Shown here in pieces: positions 5,425 through 12,640 of a DNA stretch of 13,837 nt. Each line of letters starts with the position of its first letter. Within the stretch, counting starts at the first letter, position 1. Location: assembly GCA_013812265.1 (NCBI GenBank), contig JACCTQ010000210.1, forward strand, positions 1 through 13,837. The letters run 5' to 3'. Under the pieces are notes generated by a model, which was not told the origin of the DNA, made no database searches, and was given only the letters and a program-made list of their open reading frames with translations. The stretch comes from Actinomycetota bacterium. Its GTDB lineage: Bacteria > Actinomycetota > Thermoleophilia > Gaiellales > Gaiellaceae. The translations under genes and the position numbers were made by a program.

Positions 5425-7308
5425 TCACCACGCCCCGCCTCCACCACCGCCCCCGCCTCCACCACCACCTCCCGAGAACCCGCCACCGGAGCCGCTGGAC
5501 GGCGGCGAGAGGGCGGAACCGAAGCCCGAGCTCAGATCGGCGATGGAGAGCGCCGACGGCCCCGAGCCCAGATCTCCATGACCGCTGATCCAGTAAACGG
5601 AGCTTGCGTCGTGAAGCTGCTCGGGCATGTGGAGCTGGGCTCCCTGGAGGACGCGCTCGGCGATGCCCAGGCCGATGCCATAGACGAGGAACCGCTCCCA
5701 CAACTCGAGCGACGCCGGCGGGGCATCGGCCAGCCGCGGGAAGTCGGTCAGGTAGCGGCGAAACGCCTCCCATCGCTCGGCCTCCCGCTGCGCCTCCGGG
5801 CGCCGGCGCCTCCATAACCGCACCGCGAACGCGCTGACGAGGAGGATCGCCGCGTTCACGGCTGCGCAAACCCCGAGCGCGATCAGGACGATATCGCCCC
5901 AGCGTGGTGCTTCCGCGCGGAAGCCGGCGATCCCGATCCAGAGCAGCACTCCCGCGGGCACCACCAGCGCGAGGAGCGCCGCGAGCAGGAGCCTGAGGCC
6001 GCGGTCCTCGAACCACCTCCGCTCCTTGATCGCTTCCTCGACATGCCCCTTGAACGAGGCGAACCGCTTGCTGTTCTCCTTCCGATCTTCCTCGATGCGG
6101 TCCCGAAAACGAGAGAGACGCTCCGCGCCGCCGTCGAGGACGTGGTCCACGACCGTCGCGACGTCGGTCTCGAACGGGGAGAGCCCTGCCAGCGGCTCGC
6201 CGCGCTCGAGCTCCAGATCGGCGACCTCCTCCGTCCGCAGGCCGGCCCAGAGCTTCCGCTCCGAGGTAACTCCACGCGCTCGATAGCGCCCGCGCCGAAT
6301 CAGATCGAACAGCGTCGCCGTGAACTCGTGTGACCCCACGTCGCCCGACTGGCGAAGAAGGGCGGGAACGAGTGCTGGCGCAAGCTCCGACGGCGGCTGC
6401 TGCTCATATTCCCTGTCGTAACCGCTCGAGCGCTCGCGGCCGTAGAGCCGGTAGACGAGCAGCAGCGCAGCGAGCCCGGGCGCGGTTGCGAGACCGAGGA
6501 GCAGCAGCAAGTACTGCGGTAGCGATCCCAGCGCCTCGCGGATCCGGCGTCGGTCGTTCTCGACGTTTGCCGCGTCGTCGCGTTCCTCGGCAACGATGCG
6601 CTGCAGTCCGTTTCCGGGGCGAACGTCTGCGCCGCCGGTCTGCCGCAGAACGGCGCGCGGAGCCACCACGCGTAGCTCGACAAACTGTCCGGCTGCAACA
6701 TCCCGGGCACGGAGAGTGACGCCGCCCGGCTTCCGGAGTAGCTCGCCGCGCACCCAGGCGGGATGCCCGTAGACGCGCGACGGTTGCACCGACGACAGTT
6801 CCGGAAAATCGACGGACGCGGTCAGGTCGTGAACCGGGACAGGCCAGTGGTTGCCCCACACCTTGAGGTTCACGTCCACCACGTCGTCGTAGGCCACCGT
6901 CAAGCCGGCGAGGCGATAACCGATGCGGAACGTTCGCACCTCGTCAGTCGCGGCGTAATGCCAGACGATGCGAACGCGCCCATTGTCCCGATCGGTGCCG
7001 AAGGTGCCGGGCGCTCCGGTGCTGTCTAGCTCGGCGGAGGCCCCGGGGCGGTAGAACCGGTCGCCCTCCGCGACGTACACCTCGGAGAGAGACTCCCCTT
7101 TGCGCAGCGGGATGTCCCGGAACGCGCCCGTGAAGCTGCCCTCGTAGGCGAACGTGATGCGTTCCTCGACAGAGAGGGCCCCGTCCGAGCCCAACTGGAT
7201 CCGGACGTCGGCGCGCGGAAGGGTGTACGACTTTGCCGCCGCCGAGATGGGCACGGCGAGCGCGAGAAGAAGACCTGCGGCGGCCGAGACGGCTCGAATC
7301 CGCCTCAA
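5425..7308 (-). CDS. DUF2207-family membrane protein with poly-glycine C-terminus
   Basis: This 627-residue envelope protein resembles the YciQ/DUF2207 group. It has an N-terminal signal sequence (RRIRAVSAAAGLLLALAVPI) and an exported beta-rich DUF2207 domain (about 27-220, with DVRIQLGSDGALSVEERITF and GSFTGAFRDIPL). A membrane helix follows at about 264-286, then a cytoplasmic segment with ALVPALLRQSGDVGSHEFTATL and LIRRGRY. Two more helices lie at about 438-460 and 472-496. The C-terminal part has the block LELWERFLVYGIGLGIAERV. The tail is almost pure Gly/Ser, ending in 13 consecutive Gly, then Ala-Trp, as in many family members. The start is TTG at 7308, which overlaps the lemA TGA as TTGA. 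No ATG or GTG lies near the signal peptide. The function is unproven; the family often sits beside lemA. Confidence 0.88.
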   Translation of the reverse strand: MRRIRAVSAAAGLLLALAVPISAAAKSYTLPRADVRIQLGSDGALSVEERITFAYEGSFTGAFRDIPLRKGESLSEVYVAEGDRFYRPGASAELDSTGAPGTFGTDRDNGRVRIVWHYAATDEVRTFRIGYRLAGLTVAYDDVVDVNLKVWGNHWPVPVHDLTASVDFPELSSVQPSRVYGHPAWVRGELLRKPGGVTLRARDVAAGQFVELRVVAPRAVLRQTGGADVRPGNGLQRIVAEERDDAANVENDRRRIREALGSLPQYLLLLLGLATAPGLAALLLVYRLYGRERSSGYDREYEQQPPSELAPALVPALLRQSGDVGSHEFTATLFDLIRRGRYRARGVTSERKLWAGLRTEEVADLELERGEPLAGLSPFETDVATVVDHVLDGGAERLSRFRDRIEEDRKENSKRFASFKGHVEEAIKERRWFEDRGLRLLLAALLALVVPAGVLLWIGIAGFRAEAPRWGDIVLIALGVCAAVNAAILLVSAFAVRLWRRRRPEAQREAERWEAFRRYLTDFPRLADAPPASLELWERFLVYGIGLGIAERVLQGAQLHMPEQLHDASSVYWISGHGDLGSGPSALSIADLSSGFGSALSPPSSGSGGGFSGGGGGGGGGGGGGAW

Positions 7309-7856
7309 AAGCGGACCTGCGGTGCCTCCCGCACTGACTCCTCGATCGTGAAGTATGGCCTGGACGGGAAGTTGAACGCCCCGGCCACGATGTTCGTGGG
7401 CACCGTCTGAACTGCGTTGTTGTAGGTGAGCGTGGCGTCGTTGTAGACCTGGCGCGAGACGGCGATGTCCCCCTCGGTCTCCTCCAGCTGTTCCTGCAGC
7501 TGCTGGAAATTCTCGGACGCGCGCAGCTCGGGGTACTCCTCCGCCACCGCGAACAGCCGGCCTATGGCCGCGGTAAGCACGTTCTCGGCCTGCGCCTGCC
7601 CTTCTACGCTGGAAGCTTGCTGCGCGGCCGTACGGGCGCGCGTCACGTTCTCGAACGTGGCTCGCTCGTGGGAAGCGTAGCCCTTGACCGTCTCCACCAG
7701 GTTGGGAACGAGGTCATAGCGGCGGCGGAGCTGGACGTCCACCTGCGCCCACGCGTTGTCCGCGCGGTTACGCAGTCGAACGAGCCGGTTGTAGACGAGC
7801 ACTACGGCCAATACCAAAATGAGCAGCGCCACGACGATCACGATGAGCCAGAGCAT
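7305..7856 (-). CDS. lemA: LemA family protein
   Basis: The 183-residue protein has one N-terminal membrane helix (LWLIVIVVALLILVLAVVLV) followed directly by the LemA signature YNRLVRLRNRADNAWAQVDV and RRYDLVPNLVETVKGYASHE. The helical body continues through ENFQQLQEQLEETEGDIAVS, and RQVYNDATLTYNNAVQTVP comes near the end. The length matches the family (about 180-200). The rest of the protein is probably a long helical bundle outside the membrane. ATG 7856 is preferred over upstream in-frame ATGs, which lie inside the methyltransferase gene. TAAGGT, about 8 nt upstream, is a weak SD overlapping the methyltransferase stop. Its stop overlaps the start of the DUF2207 gene, so the two are translationally coupled. 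The biochemical role of LemA proteins remains unclear. Confidence 0.93.
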   Translation of the reverse strand: MLWLIVIVVALLILVLAVVLVYNRLVRLRNRADNAWAQVDVQLRRRYDLVPNLVETVKGYASHERATFENVTRARTAAQQASSVEGQAQAENVLTAAIGRLFAVAEEYPELRASENFQQLQEQLEETEGDIAVSRQVYNDATLTYNNAVQTVPTNIVAGAFNFPSRPYFTIEESVREAPQVRF

Positions 7857-7866
7857 GTGAGCGACC

Positions 7867-8568
7867 TTAATGCTTCGACGCGATCCAGACCATGTCTTCG
7901 CGGCCATCATAGGGCCGCCGGTCGAACCAGCCATAGCAGGCATCAATCGTGAATCCGGCTCGCTCCAGCACATCCCGCCATTCGGTCTGCGAGATCCACG
8001 CGAGCGACATCGTGGTCTCACCCGTGGCTCCGCGAACCGAAAGTGTCAGAGTTCGCGAGCAGGTGTCCCAGTCGGCGCGCTCGAAGATGCCCGGCTCGCG
8101 CTCGAGCCAGCGGCCGTGTGTTGCCTCGATGTCGTCCTCGCCGGGCGCGAAGACGTCGAAGATCAAGCGGCCACCGGGGACCAGCAGCCTGCGTGCGGCA
8201 CGGAGCGCGCGTAGACGGTCGGCGTCGTCGGAAAGATGCAGATAGGAGCGGAACGGGCAGATGACGAGGGAGAGCCGTTCCGAGACCGGTGGATCGCGGA
8301 GATCGCCTAGGCGCAAATCTAGCCGCTCCGACACGCCGGCAAGCCCGGCCCGCTCCCTACAGACACGGAGCATCCCGGCGGAGCTGTCCACGCCGATGAC
8401 AGAGATTCCGGCGGCCGCGATCGGCACTGCGATCCGCCCGGTGCCGACGCCGAGCTCCAGCAGAGGAGGTCCAGCACAGGCCGCTTCCTCCGTATAGAAG
8501 GCTACGTCCTCCACGACGCTCCGGCTCCACGGGTCGTACAGGTCCGCGATTGCGTCATACCCGCTCAT
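7867..8568 (-). CDS. Class I SAM-dependent methyltransferase
   Basis: The 233-residue cytoplasmic protein starts MSGYDAIADLYDPWS, a common opening for small-molecule methyltransferases. Motif I is LLELGVGTGRIAVPIAAAG, with the acidic end of beta 2 at VIGVDSSAGML. Motif II is LRLGDLRDPP, followed by LVICPFRSYLHLSD, and the motif III region is LLVPGGRLIFDVFAPG. The last third (TLTLSVRGATGETTMSLAWI and a final beta hairpin) fits the ubiE/Methyltransf_25-like group, substrate unknown. The chosen ATG (8568) has GGGAG about 10 nt upstream. An in-frame ATG at 8577 would add three residues, and the frame stays open much further upstream through GC-rich DNA. The lemA start is 10 nt downstream of its stop, so it heads the three-gene minus-strand operon. 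Confidence 0.9.
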   Translation of the reverse strand: MSGYDAIADLYDPWSRSVVEDVAFYTEEAACAGPPLLELGVGTGRIAVPIAAAGISVIGVDSSAGMLRVCRERAGLAGVSERLDLRLGDLRDPPVSERLSLVICPFRSYLHLSDDADRLRALRAARRLLVPGGRLIFDVFAPGEDDIEATHGRWLEREPGIFERADWDTCSRTLTLSVRGATGETTMSLAWISQTEWRDVLERAGFTIDACYGWFDRRPYDGREDMVWIASKH

Positions 8569-8590
8569 GCACGCCATTCTCCCGGGGGAG

Positions 8591-8596
8591 TATCCT
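8591..8596 (+). promoter_or_regulatory. Candidate -10 in the divergent methyltransferase/pheS promoter region
   Basis: TATCCT, identical to the hexamer before thrS, lies 153 nt before the SD-driven pheS ATG at 8750. It would start a leadered pheS mRNA near 8603. On the other strand, the overlapping GATACT (8594-8589) could serve the methyltransferase operon. No -35 is obvious on either strand. Confidence 0.3.
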
Positions 8597-8633
8597 GTCG
8601 GTGTGGTGGCGACGACGAAGGCGCTGTTTAGCT

Positions 8634-8656
8634 CGCCCCGGCCCGGAGCCGGGGCG
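8634..8656 (+). other. Strong GC hairpin in the pheS leader region
   Basis: CGCCCCGGC (8634-8642) and GCCGGGGCG (8648-8656) form a perfect 9-bp stem with the loop CCGGA. No T-tract follows, so it is not a standard intrinsic terminator. It lies about 94 nt before the pheS ATG. It could be an attenuator or protein-binding element, or merely a GC-rich palindrome. Confidence 0.35.
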
Positions 8657-8749
8657 TCGGTGGCTGCCGCGCTCGCGTAGCTCACCGCCGTTCCTCCGTT
8701 CTCGGCCGGGGCGCTACCCGGCAGAGCAGACTCGACCAAGGAGGAGCGA

Positions 8750-9787
8750 ATGAGCAGGAGAGAGAGCGTTGGTACAGTCGCCGCGATGGATGTGGCGGCG
8801 CTCGAGAGCGAGGCCCTGAGCGCAATCGCCAGTGCGCCGACTCTCGGCGCTCTTGACGATGCCCGCGTCCGCTACCTCGGCCGGAAAAGCGAGCTGAAGC
8901 AGGCGCTGCGGGGCGTTCGCGACCGCGAGAGCGGTCTCGCGCTCAATACCGCTCGCGAGCGCATCGAAAGCGCTGTTGCGGAGCGCGAGCACGAGCTCCG
9001 CTCGGCTGCGCTGCAGGACGCCCTGAGCGCGGAAGCGCTCGACGTGACGGTCAGCCTTCCCGGCGACGAGGTGCACCTGGGGACGCTGCACCCGACGACC
9101 CTCACGCGCCGAGTGGTCGAGGACGCGTTCCTCGGGCTCGGCTACGAGGTGATCGAGGATCGCGAGGTCGAGACCACGTATTACAACTTCGATCAGCTGG
9201 CCTTTCCTCCCGCTCATCCCACGCGATCCCCCCGTGACACGTTCTTCCTCGACGAGGAGCGCGTGTTGCGGACAGAGACGTCTCCGTCGCAGATCCACGT
9301 CATGGAGGCCAAGCCTCCTCCGATCTACATGGTCTCCCTCGGACGGGTCTATCGCCGTGATGAGATCACGCCGACGCGATTCCCGATCTTCCATCAGTTC
9401 GAGGGCCTTGCCGTCGATCGTCACCTGACCCTTGCGGATCTCAAGGGCACGCTCTTGCACGTCATGCGCGCGCTCTACGGGGAAGAGCGGCAGGTGCGGT
9501 TCCGAACGCACTTCTTCCCCTTCACCGAACCCTCGATCGAGCCTGACGTCTCGTGTCCGATCTGCGAGCTGGCGGGATGCAGGACGTGCAAGTTCACCGG
9601 CTGGATCGAGATGGGCGGCGCCGGCATGGTGGATCCGCAAGTCTTCGAGAACGTGGGCATCGATCCCACCGAGTGGTCGGGGTTCGCGTTCGGCTGTGGC
9701 ATCGAGCGCGCCGCGCAGCTACGACACGGCATCCCCGAGATCCGCCCGTTCTGGGAGAACGATCTGCGCGTGTTGCGGCAGTTCTAG
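8750..9787 (+). CDS. pheS: Phenylalanyl-tRNA synthetase alpha subunit
   Basis: This is the catalytic subunit of the alpha2-beta2 enzyme that charges tRNA-Phe. An N-terminal coiled-coil region (about 15-95, with RVRYLGRKSELKQ) precedes the class II core. Core blocks include LHPTTLTRRVVEDAFLGLGY, NFDQL, LLRTETSPSQIHVM, GRVYRRDEITPTRFPIFHQF, FFPFTEPSIEPDV and SGFAFGCGIERAAQLRHGI, which ends the catalytic fold. Four Cys (269, 272, 277, 280; CPIC and CRTC) form a zinc-knuckle-like insert absent from E. coli PheS. The ATG at 8750 has AGGAGG (8739-8744) 5 nt upstream. However, ATG 8786 gives the usual family N-terminus (MDVAALESEAL) and has a -10-like TACAGT 7 nt before it, so a 333-residue form is a real alternative to the 345-residue one. 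pheT follows 12 nt after the stop. Confidence 0.97.
   Translation: MSRRESVGTVAAMDVAALESEALSAIASAPTLGALDDARVRYLGRKSELKQALRGVRDRESGLALNTARERIESAVAEREHELRSAALQDALSAEALDVTVSLPGDEVHLGTLHPTTLTRRVVEDAFLGLGYEVIEDREVETTYYNFDQLAFPPAHPTRSPRDTFFLDEERVLRTETSPSQIHVMEAKPPPIYMVSLGRVYRRDEITPTRFPIFHQFEGLAVDRHLTLADLKGTLLHVMRALYGEERQVRFRTHFFPFTEPSIEPDVSCPICELAGCRTCKFTGWIEMGGAGMVDPQVFENVGIDPTEWSGFAFGCGIERAAQLRHGIPEIRPFWENDLRVLRQF
8773..8778 (+). promoter_or_regulatory. Candidate internal -10 for a leaderless pheS transcript
   Basis: TACAGT ends 7 nt before the in-frame ATG at 8786, which matches the normal PheS N-terminus. The spacing resembles the putative leaderless starts of thrS, the MOSC gene and the cyclic-nucleotide-binding gene. 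Confidence 0.35.
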
Positions 9788-9799
9788 GGAGACGAAGAG

Positions 9800-12085
9800 A
9801 TGAAGGTTCCACTCAGCTGGCTGCGCGACTACGTCCCATTGGACATGCCCGTGGAGCAGCTCGCCGACCGCCTCGCCGTCTCCACGGCCGTCGTGGCGGC
9901 TATCGACCGTCGCGGTGTTCCCGACGTCGACGGCAATCTCGACCTCTTCCGGGTGGGGCGCGTCGTGGAGGCAGGCAAGCACCCGAATGCCGACCGTCTG
10001 CAGCTGTGTCACGTCGACGTGGGGGAGAGCGAGCCCTACCAGATCGTGTGTGGGGCGTGGAACTTCGGCACGGGGGCGACGGTCGCGGTCGCGCTCCCGG
10101 GCGCCACCCTGCCCGGCGGGCTGACGCTGGAGCGCCGCAAGCTTCGGGGCGAGATCTCGGAGGGGATGATTCTCTCCGAGCGCGAGCTCGAGCTGGGGCC
10201 CGACCACACCGGCATCCTGGTGCTCGACCGGGGCGAGCCCGGCACGCCGCTGTCCGATCTGCTCCCGCTCCAGGAGATCGTGCTCGACCTGGAAATCACC
10301 GGCAATCGGCCCGACCTCCTGTCCGTGTACGGCGTCGCGCGCGAGGTTGCGGTCGGTTTCCGCCTGGAGCTTTCGCCCCCGCCCGGTCGTGATCCGGAGC
10401 CGGCGGGCAGCGAGCGTGTCGACGTGGCGGTCGAGGATCTCGATGGTTGCCCGCGGTACGTGGGTCGGTTGTTCCGGGATGTCCGCATCGGCCCGTCTCC
10501 TCTGTGGTTGCGAGCTCGTTTGACCGCAGCCGGCATGCGTCCGATCTCGAACGTCGTCGACGTGACGAACTACGTCATGCTAGATCTCGGGAATCCACTC
10601 CACGCCTTCGACTTCGACGCGCTCGGTGGAGAACGGATCGTTGTCCGGCGGGCACGACCGGGCGAGGAGCTGCGAACGCTGGACGGCGCGGTTCGGCAGC
10701 TCGATTCATGCGATCTCATGATCGCCGACGCCGAGCGCTCGGTCGCGCTCGCAGGAATCATGGGCGGCGAGGAGACAGAGGTCACGGAGAGCACGACCAA
10801 CGTGCTGCTCGAGGCGGCAAACTTCGAGCCTTCCGGACTCTGGCGGACCTCCGAGCGGCTTCGGCTGAGGACCGAAGGTTCGAACCGATGGGAGAAGGGG
10901 GTCGACCCGTATCTCGCCGAGACGGCAGCCGTGCTCGGCACCGAGCTGATCGTCGATCTGACCGGCGCCCGGTGGGTCGGCCACACGGACGTAAAGGGTG
11001 ATCTGCCCCGACGTCCCGTCGTCTCGTACCGGCCCGAGTACGCGAGTACATCCATGGGGTTGGAGGTGGACCCGGTGGAGCAGTACGACATCCTCGCGCG
11101 ACTCGGCCTGGAGCGGGAGGACGGTATGCAAACGGTCCCGACATGGCGCGCGCGCGACCTGACGCGGGAGGTCGATCTGGTCGAGGAGGTCGCCCGCTTC
11201 AAGCTGGAGGACGTGCCGTTCACGCTTCCCGTGCGGCGTGAGATGACCGGTCGCCTGAGCCATGAGCAGCGGTTGCGCCGGAGAATCGAGGACACGCTCG
11301 CGGCTCTCGGGCTCTCGGAGGTCTGCACGCCCTCGCTCGCTCGTGAGGACGCCGACCCCGAGGCACTCCGGCTACCGGAGCCGATCTCGGTCGAGCTCGC
11401 TGTGCTGCGGACCTCCCTTCTTCCCAACCTCATCGAGACGGCGCGACGAAATCTGGAGGTCGGGAACGAGCGAATCGCGCTCTTCGAGATCGCGCGTGTG
11501 TACCTCCCGCGTGGGGCAGATCTGCCCGACGAGCGTGTTCGCGTGGCCGGCGTGACCGAGGGCGGCTTCGCACGGGTCAAAGCCGTCGTCGAGGCTCTCC
11601 AGCGAACGCTGAAAGCACCCGCGCGGTACGAACGGGGCGCGCACGCGCTGCTACACCCGGGCAAAACGGCCGTGATCGAGGCCGGAATTCTGGGCGAGCT
11701 GCATCCCACTGTCCTCGAAGGCCAATGGGGCGGATTCGAGCTCGACCTGGTGGCTCTCGCGGACGCTGCCGAGGAGCCGGTCCAGTACGCGGACGTCATC
11801 ACCTATCCAGCGGTTCGCCAGGATCTCGCCTTCGTGGTACCGCTGGACGTGTCTGCCGGCGCGCTCGCCGAGGTCGCGCGGGAGGCGGCCGGACCGGAGC
11901 TGCGTGAGCTGCAAACGTTCGACGTCTACCGCGGGGCCCCGATCAGGGCCGACCGGAAGTCGATCGCCTTTCGCGTCGAGTTTCAGTCGCCTGAGCGAAC
12001 CCTCTCCGACGAGGACGCGGCCCGGCTGAGACAGCGCATCGTCGACGCGCTCGCCGAGCGCTTCGACGCGGAGCTCAGAGGGTAG
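9800..12085 (+). CDS. pheT: Phenylalanyl-tRNA synthetase beta subunit
   Basis: The 761-residue partner of PheS recognises tRNA-Phe and edits Tyr-tRNA-Phe. In order: an N-terminal block MKVPLSWLRDYVPLD; an OB-fold tRNA-binding domain (about 45-150; HPNADRLQLCHVDVG, IVCGAWNF, LRGEISEGMILSE); the B3/B4 editing domain (about 215-360; NVVDVTNYVMLDLGNPLHAF, MGGEETEVTE, LRTEGSNRWEKGVDP); the B5 domain (about 405-475; VPTWRARDLTREVDLVEEVA); a degenerate synthetase core (about 490-650; LRTSLLPNLIETARRN); and the C-terminal ferredoxin-fold anticodon-binding domain (about 665-758; YPAVRQDLAFVVP, TLSDEDAARLRQRI). It is slightly shorter than the common ~800. The SD AGGGAG (9786-9791) overlaps the pheS stop, so translation is coupled. 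The last 11 bp overlap the convergent cyclic-nucleotide-binding gene. Confidence 0.98.
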   Translation: MKVPLSWLRDYVPLDMPVEQLADRLAVSTAVVAAIDRRGVPDVDGNLDLFRVGRVVEAGKHPNADRLQLCHVDVGESEPYQIVCGAWNFGTGATVAVALPGATLPGGLTLERRKLRGEISEGMILSERELELGPDHTGILVLDRGEPGTPLSDLLPLQEIVLDLEITGNRPDLLSVYGVAREVAVGFRLELSPPPGRDPEPAGSERVDVAVEDLDGCPRYVGRLFRDVRIGPSPLWLRARLTAAGMRPISNVVDVTNYVMLDLGNPLHAFDFDALGGERIVVRRARPGEELRTLDGAVRQLDSCDLMIADAERSVALAGIMGGEETEVTESTTNVLLEAANFEPSGLWRTSERLRLRTEGSNRWEKGVDPYLAETAAVLGTELIVDLTGARWVGHTDVKGDLPRRPVVSYRPEYASTSMGLEVDPVEQYDILARLGLEREDGMQTVPTWRARDLTREVDLVEEVARFKLEDVPFTLPVRREMTGRLSHEQRLRRRIEDTLAALGLSEVCTPSLAREDADPEALRLPEPISVELAVLRTSLLPNLIETARRNLEVGNERIALFEIARVYLPRGADLPDERVRVAGVTEGGFARVKAVVEALQRTLKAPARYERGAHALLHPGKTAVIEAGILGELHPTVLEGQWGGFELDLVALADAAEEPVQYADVITYPAVRQDLAFVVPLDVSAGALAEVAREAAGPELRELQTFDVYRGAPIRADRKSIAFRVEFQSPERTLSDEDAARLRQRIVDALAERFDAELRG

Positions 12086-12503
12086 GCGTCTGGATGATTT
12101 GCGCGAGGCGCGCAGCCAGCGCCTCGAGCACCTTGACCTGGATCTGCGGTGCGTCGTCGAGGAGCGACCGGAAGGTGCGATCGGTGATCACGAGCGCGCG
12201 GACGGGTGAGGTGGTTGTGACCGTCGCCGTTCGCGGAATTCGGGACACCAGCGCGAACTCCCCCACGAAGTCACCGGCCTTCAGGGTCGCGAGCTTCGTG
12301 CCTCCTCGCTGGACGTCGACGGTCCCCTCGAGGAGGACGAAGAACTCGCGCCCGCGGTCTCCTTCGCGGATCAGCTCTTTGCCGGACGGGAAGTCGATCT
12401 CGTCGGCGATCGCCGCAATCTGAGCGAGCTCTCTCTTGGAGCAGTGCGCGAAGAGCGGCACTGTCCGAATCAGCTCGACCTTCGCGTCCTTGCGGATCGC
12501 CAC
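12075..12503 (-). CDS. Stand-alone cyclic nucleotide-binding domain protein
   Basis: The 142-residue protein consists of one CRP-type cNMP-binding beta barrel with flanking helices and no helix-turn-helix. It is therefore more likely a sensor or adaptor than a DNA-binding regulator. Family blocks are LIRTVPLFAHCSKRELAQIA, GKELIREGDRGREFFVLLEG and the phosphate-binding cassette GEFALVSRIPRTATV. Glu82 and Arg91 in that cassette stand where cAMP or cGMP contacts are made, so ligand binding looks intact. The start is GTG 12503, which gives the usual MAIRKDAKVELI opening. It has no SD but carries TACACT 6 nt upstream, suggesting a leaderless mRNA. It converges with pheT with an 11-bp 3' overlap and diverges from the cupredoxin genes across a 137-bp gap. 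Its partner is unknown. Confidence 0.9.
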   Translation of the reverse strand: MAIRKDAKVELIRTVPLFAHCSKRELAQIAAIADEIDFPSGKELIREGDRGREFFVLLEGTVDVQRGGTKLATLKAGDFVGEFALVSRIPRTATVTTTSPVRALVITDRTFRSLLDDAPQIQVKVLEALAARLAQIIQTPTL

Positions 12504-12509
12504 GCACTA

Positions 12510-12515
12510 AGTGTA
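12510..12515 (-). promoter_or_regulatory. Candidate -10 for the leaderless cNMP-binding gene
   Basis: On the minus strand TACACT ends 6 nt before the GTG start (12503). The nine bases TACACTTAG are identical, and identically placed, to those before the MOSC gene at 4983. No SD is present. Confidence 0.5.
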
Positions 12516-12566
12516 AAGCCTTGCTGCGCAGGGCGGGCGGGTCGCTCTTTCAGCGGAGCTCCCTCG

Positions 12567-12580
12567 TTGCACTCATGCAA
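12567..12580. promoter_or_regulatory. Small inverted repeat, possible operator
   Basis: TTGCA-CTCA-TGCAA is a perfect 5-bp inverted repeat with a 4-nt spacer, in the 137-bp gap between the divergent cNMP-binding and cupredoxin genes. Its size and place fit a dimeric regulator site, but chance is not excluded. Confidence 0.3.
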
Positions 12581-12588
12581 TCCGGCCG

Positions 12589-12616
12589 GCGCTTCGCTAC
12601 GTATGGAAGGAAGCGC
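12589..12616 (+). other. Stem-loop in the cupredoxin 5' region
   Basis: GCGCTTC (12589-12595) pairs perfectly with GAAGCGC (12610-12616) across a 14-nt loop, and it ends 24-30 nt before the cupredoxin start. GCGCTTCG also recurs as a direct repeat (12589-12596 and 12613-12620). It may be an mRNA leader stem or a regulator site. Confidence 0.3.
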
Positions 12617-12640
12617 TTCGTTTCTGAATTATGAAAGGGG

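Noticed and set aside
5418..5440. GGGGC/GCCCC stem (5420-5424 / 5432-5436) as a bidirectional terminator between the MOSC and DUF2207 genes
   Set aside because: Only 5 bp, no T-tract on either side, and it lies mostly in the poly-Gly coding region of the DUF2207 gene.
5425..5500. Poly-Gly/poly-Pro-like low-complexity DNA as a repeat array or CRISPR
   Set aside because: It encodes the Gly-rich tail usual for DUF2207 proteins. There are no spacers or regular repeat units.
8600..8749. T-box riboswitch or Phe leader peptide upstream of pheS
   Set aside because: No AGGGTGG T-box bulge motif and no run of Phe codons behind an SD.
10570..11802. 410-codon open frame antisense to pheT
   Set aside because: Ser/Arg-rich low-complexity translation typical of a shadow frame of a GC-rich gene, with no recognisable motifs.
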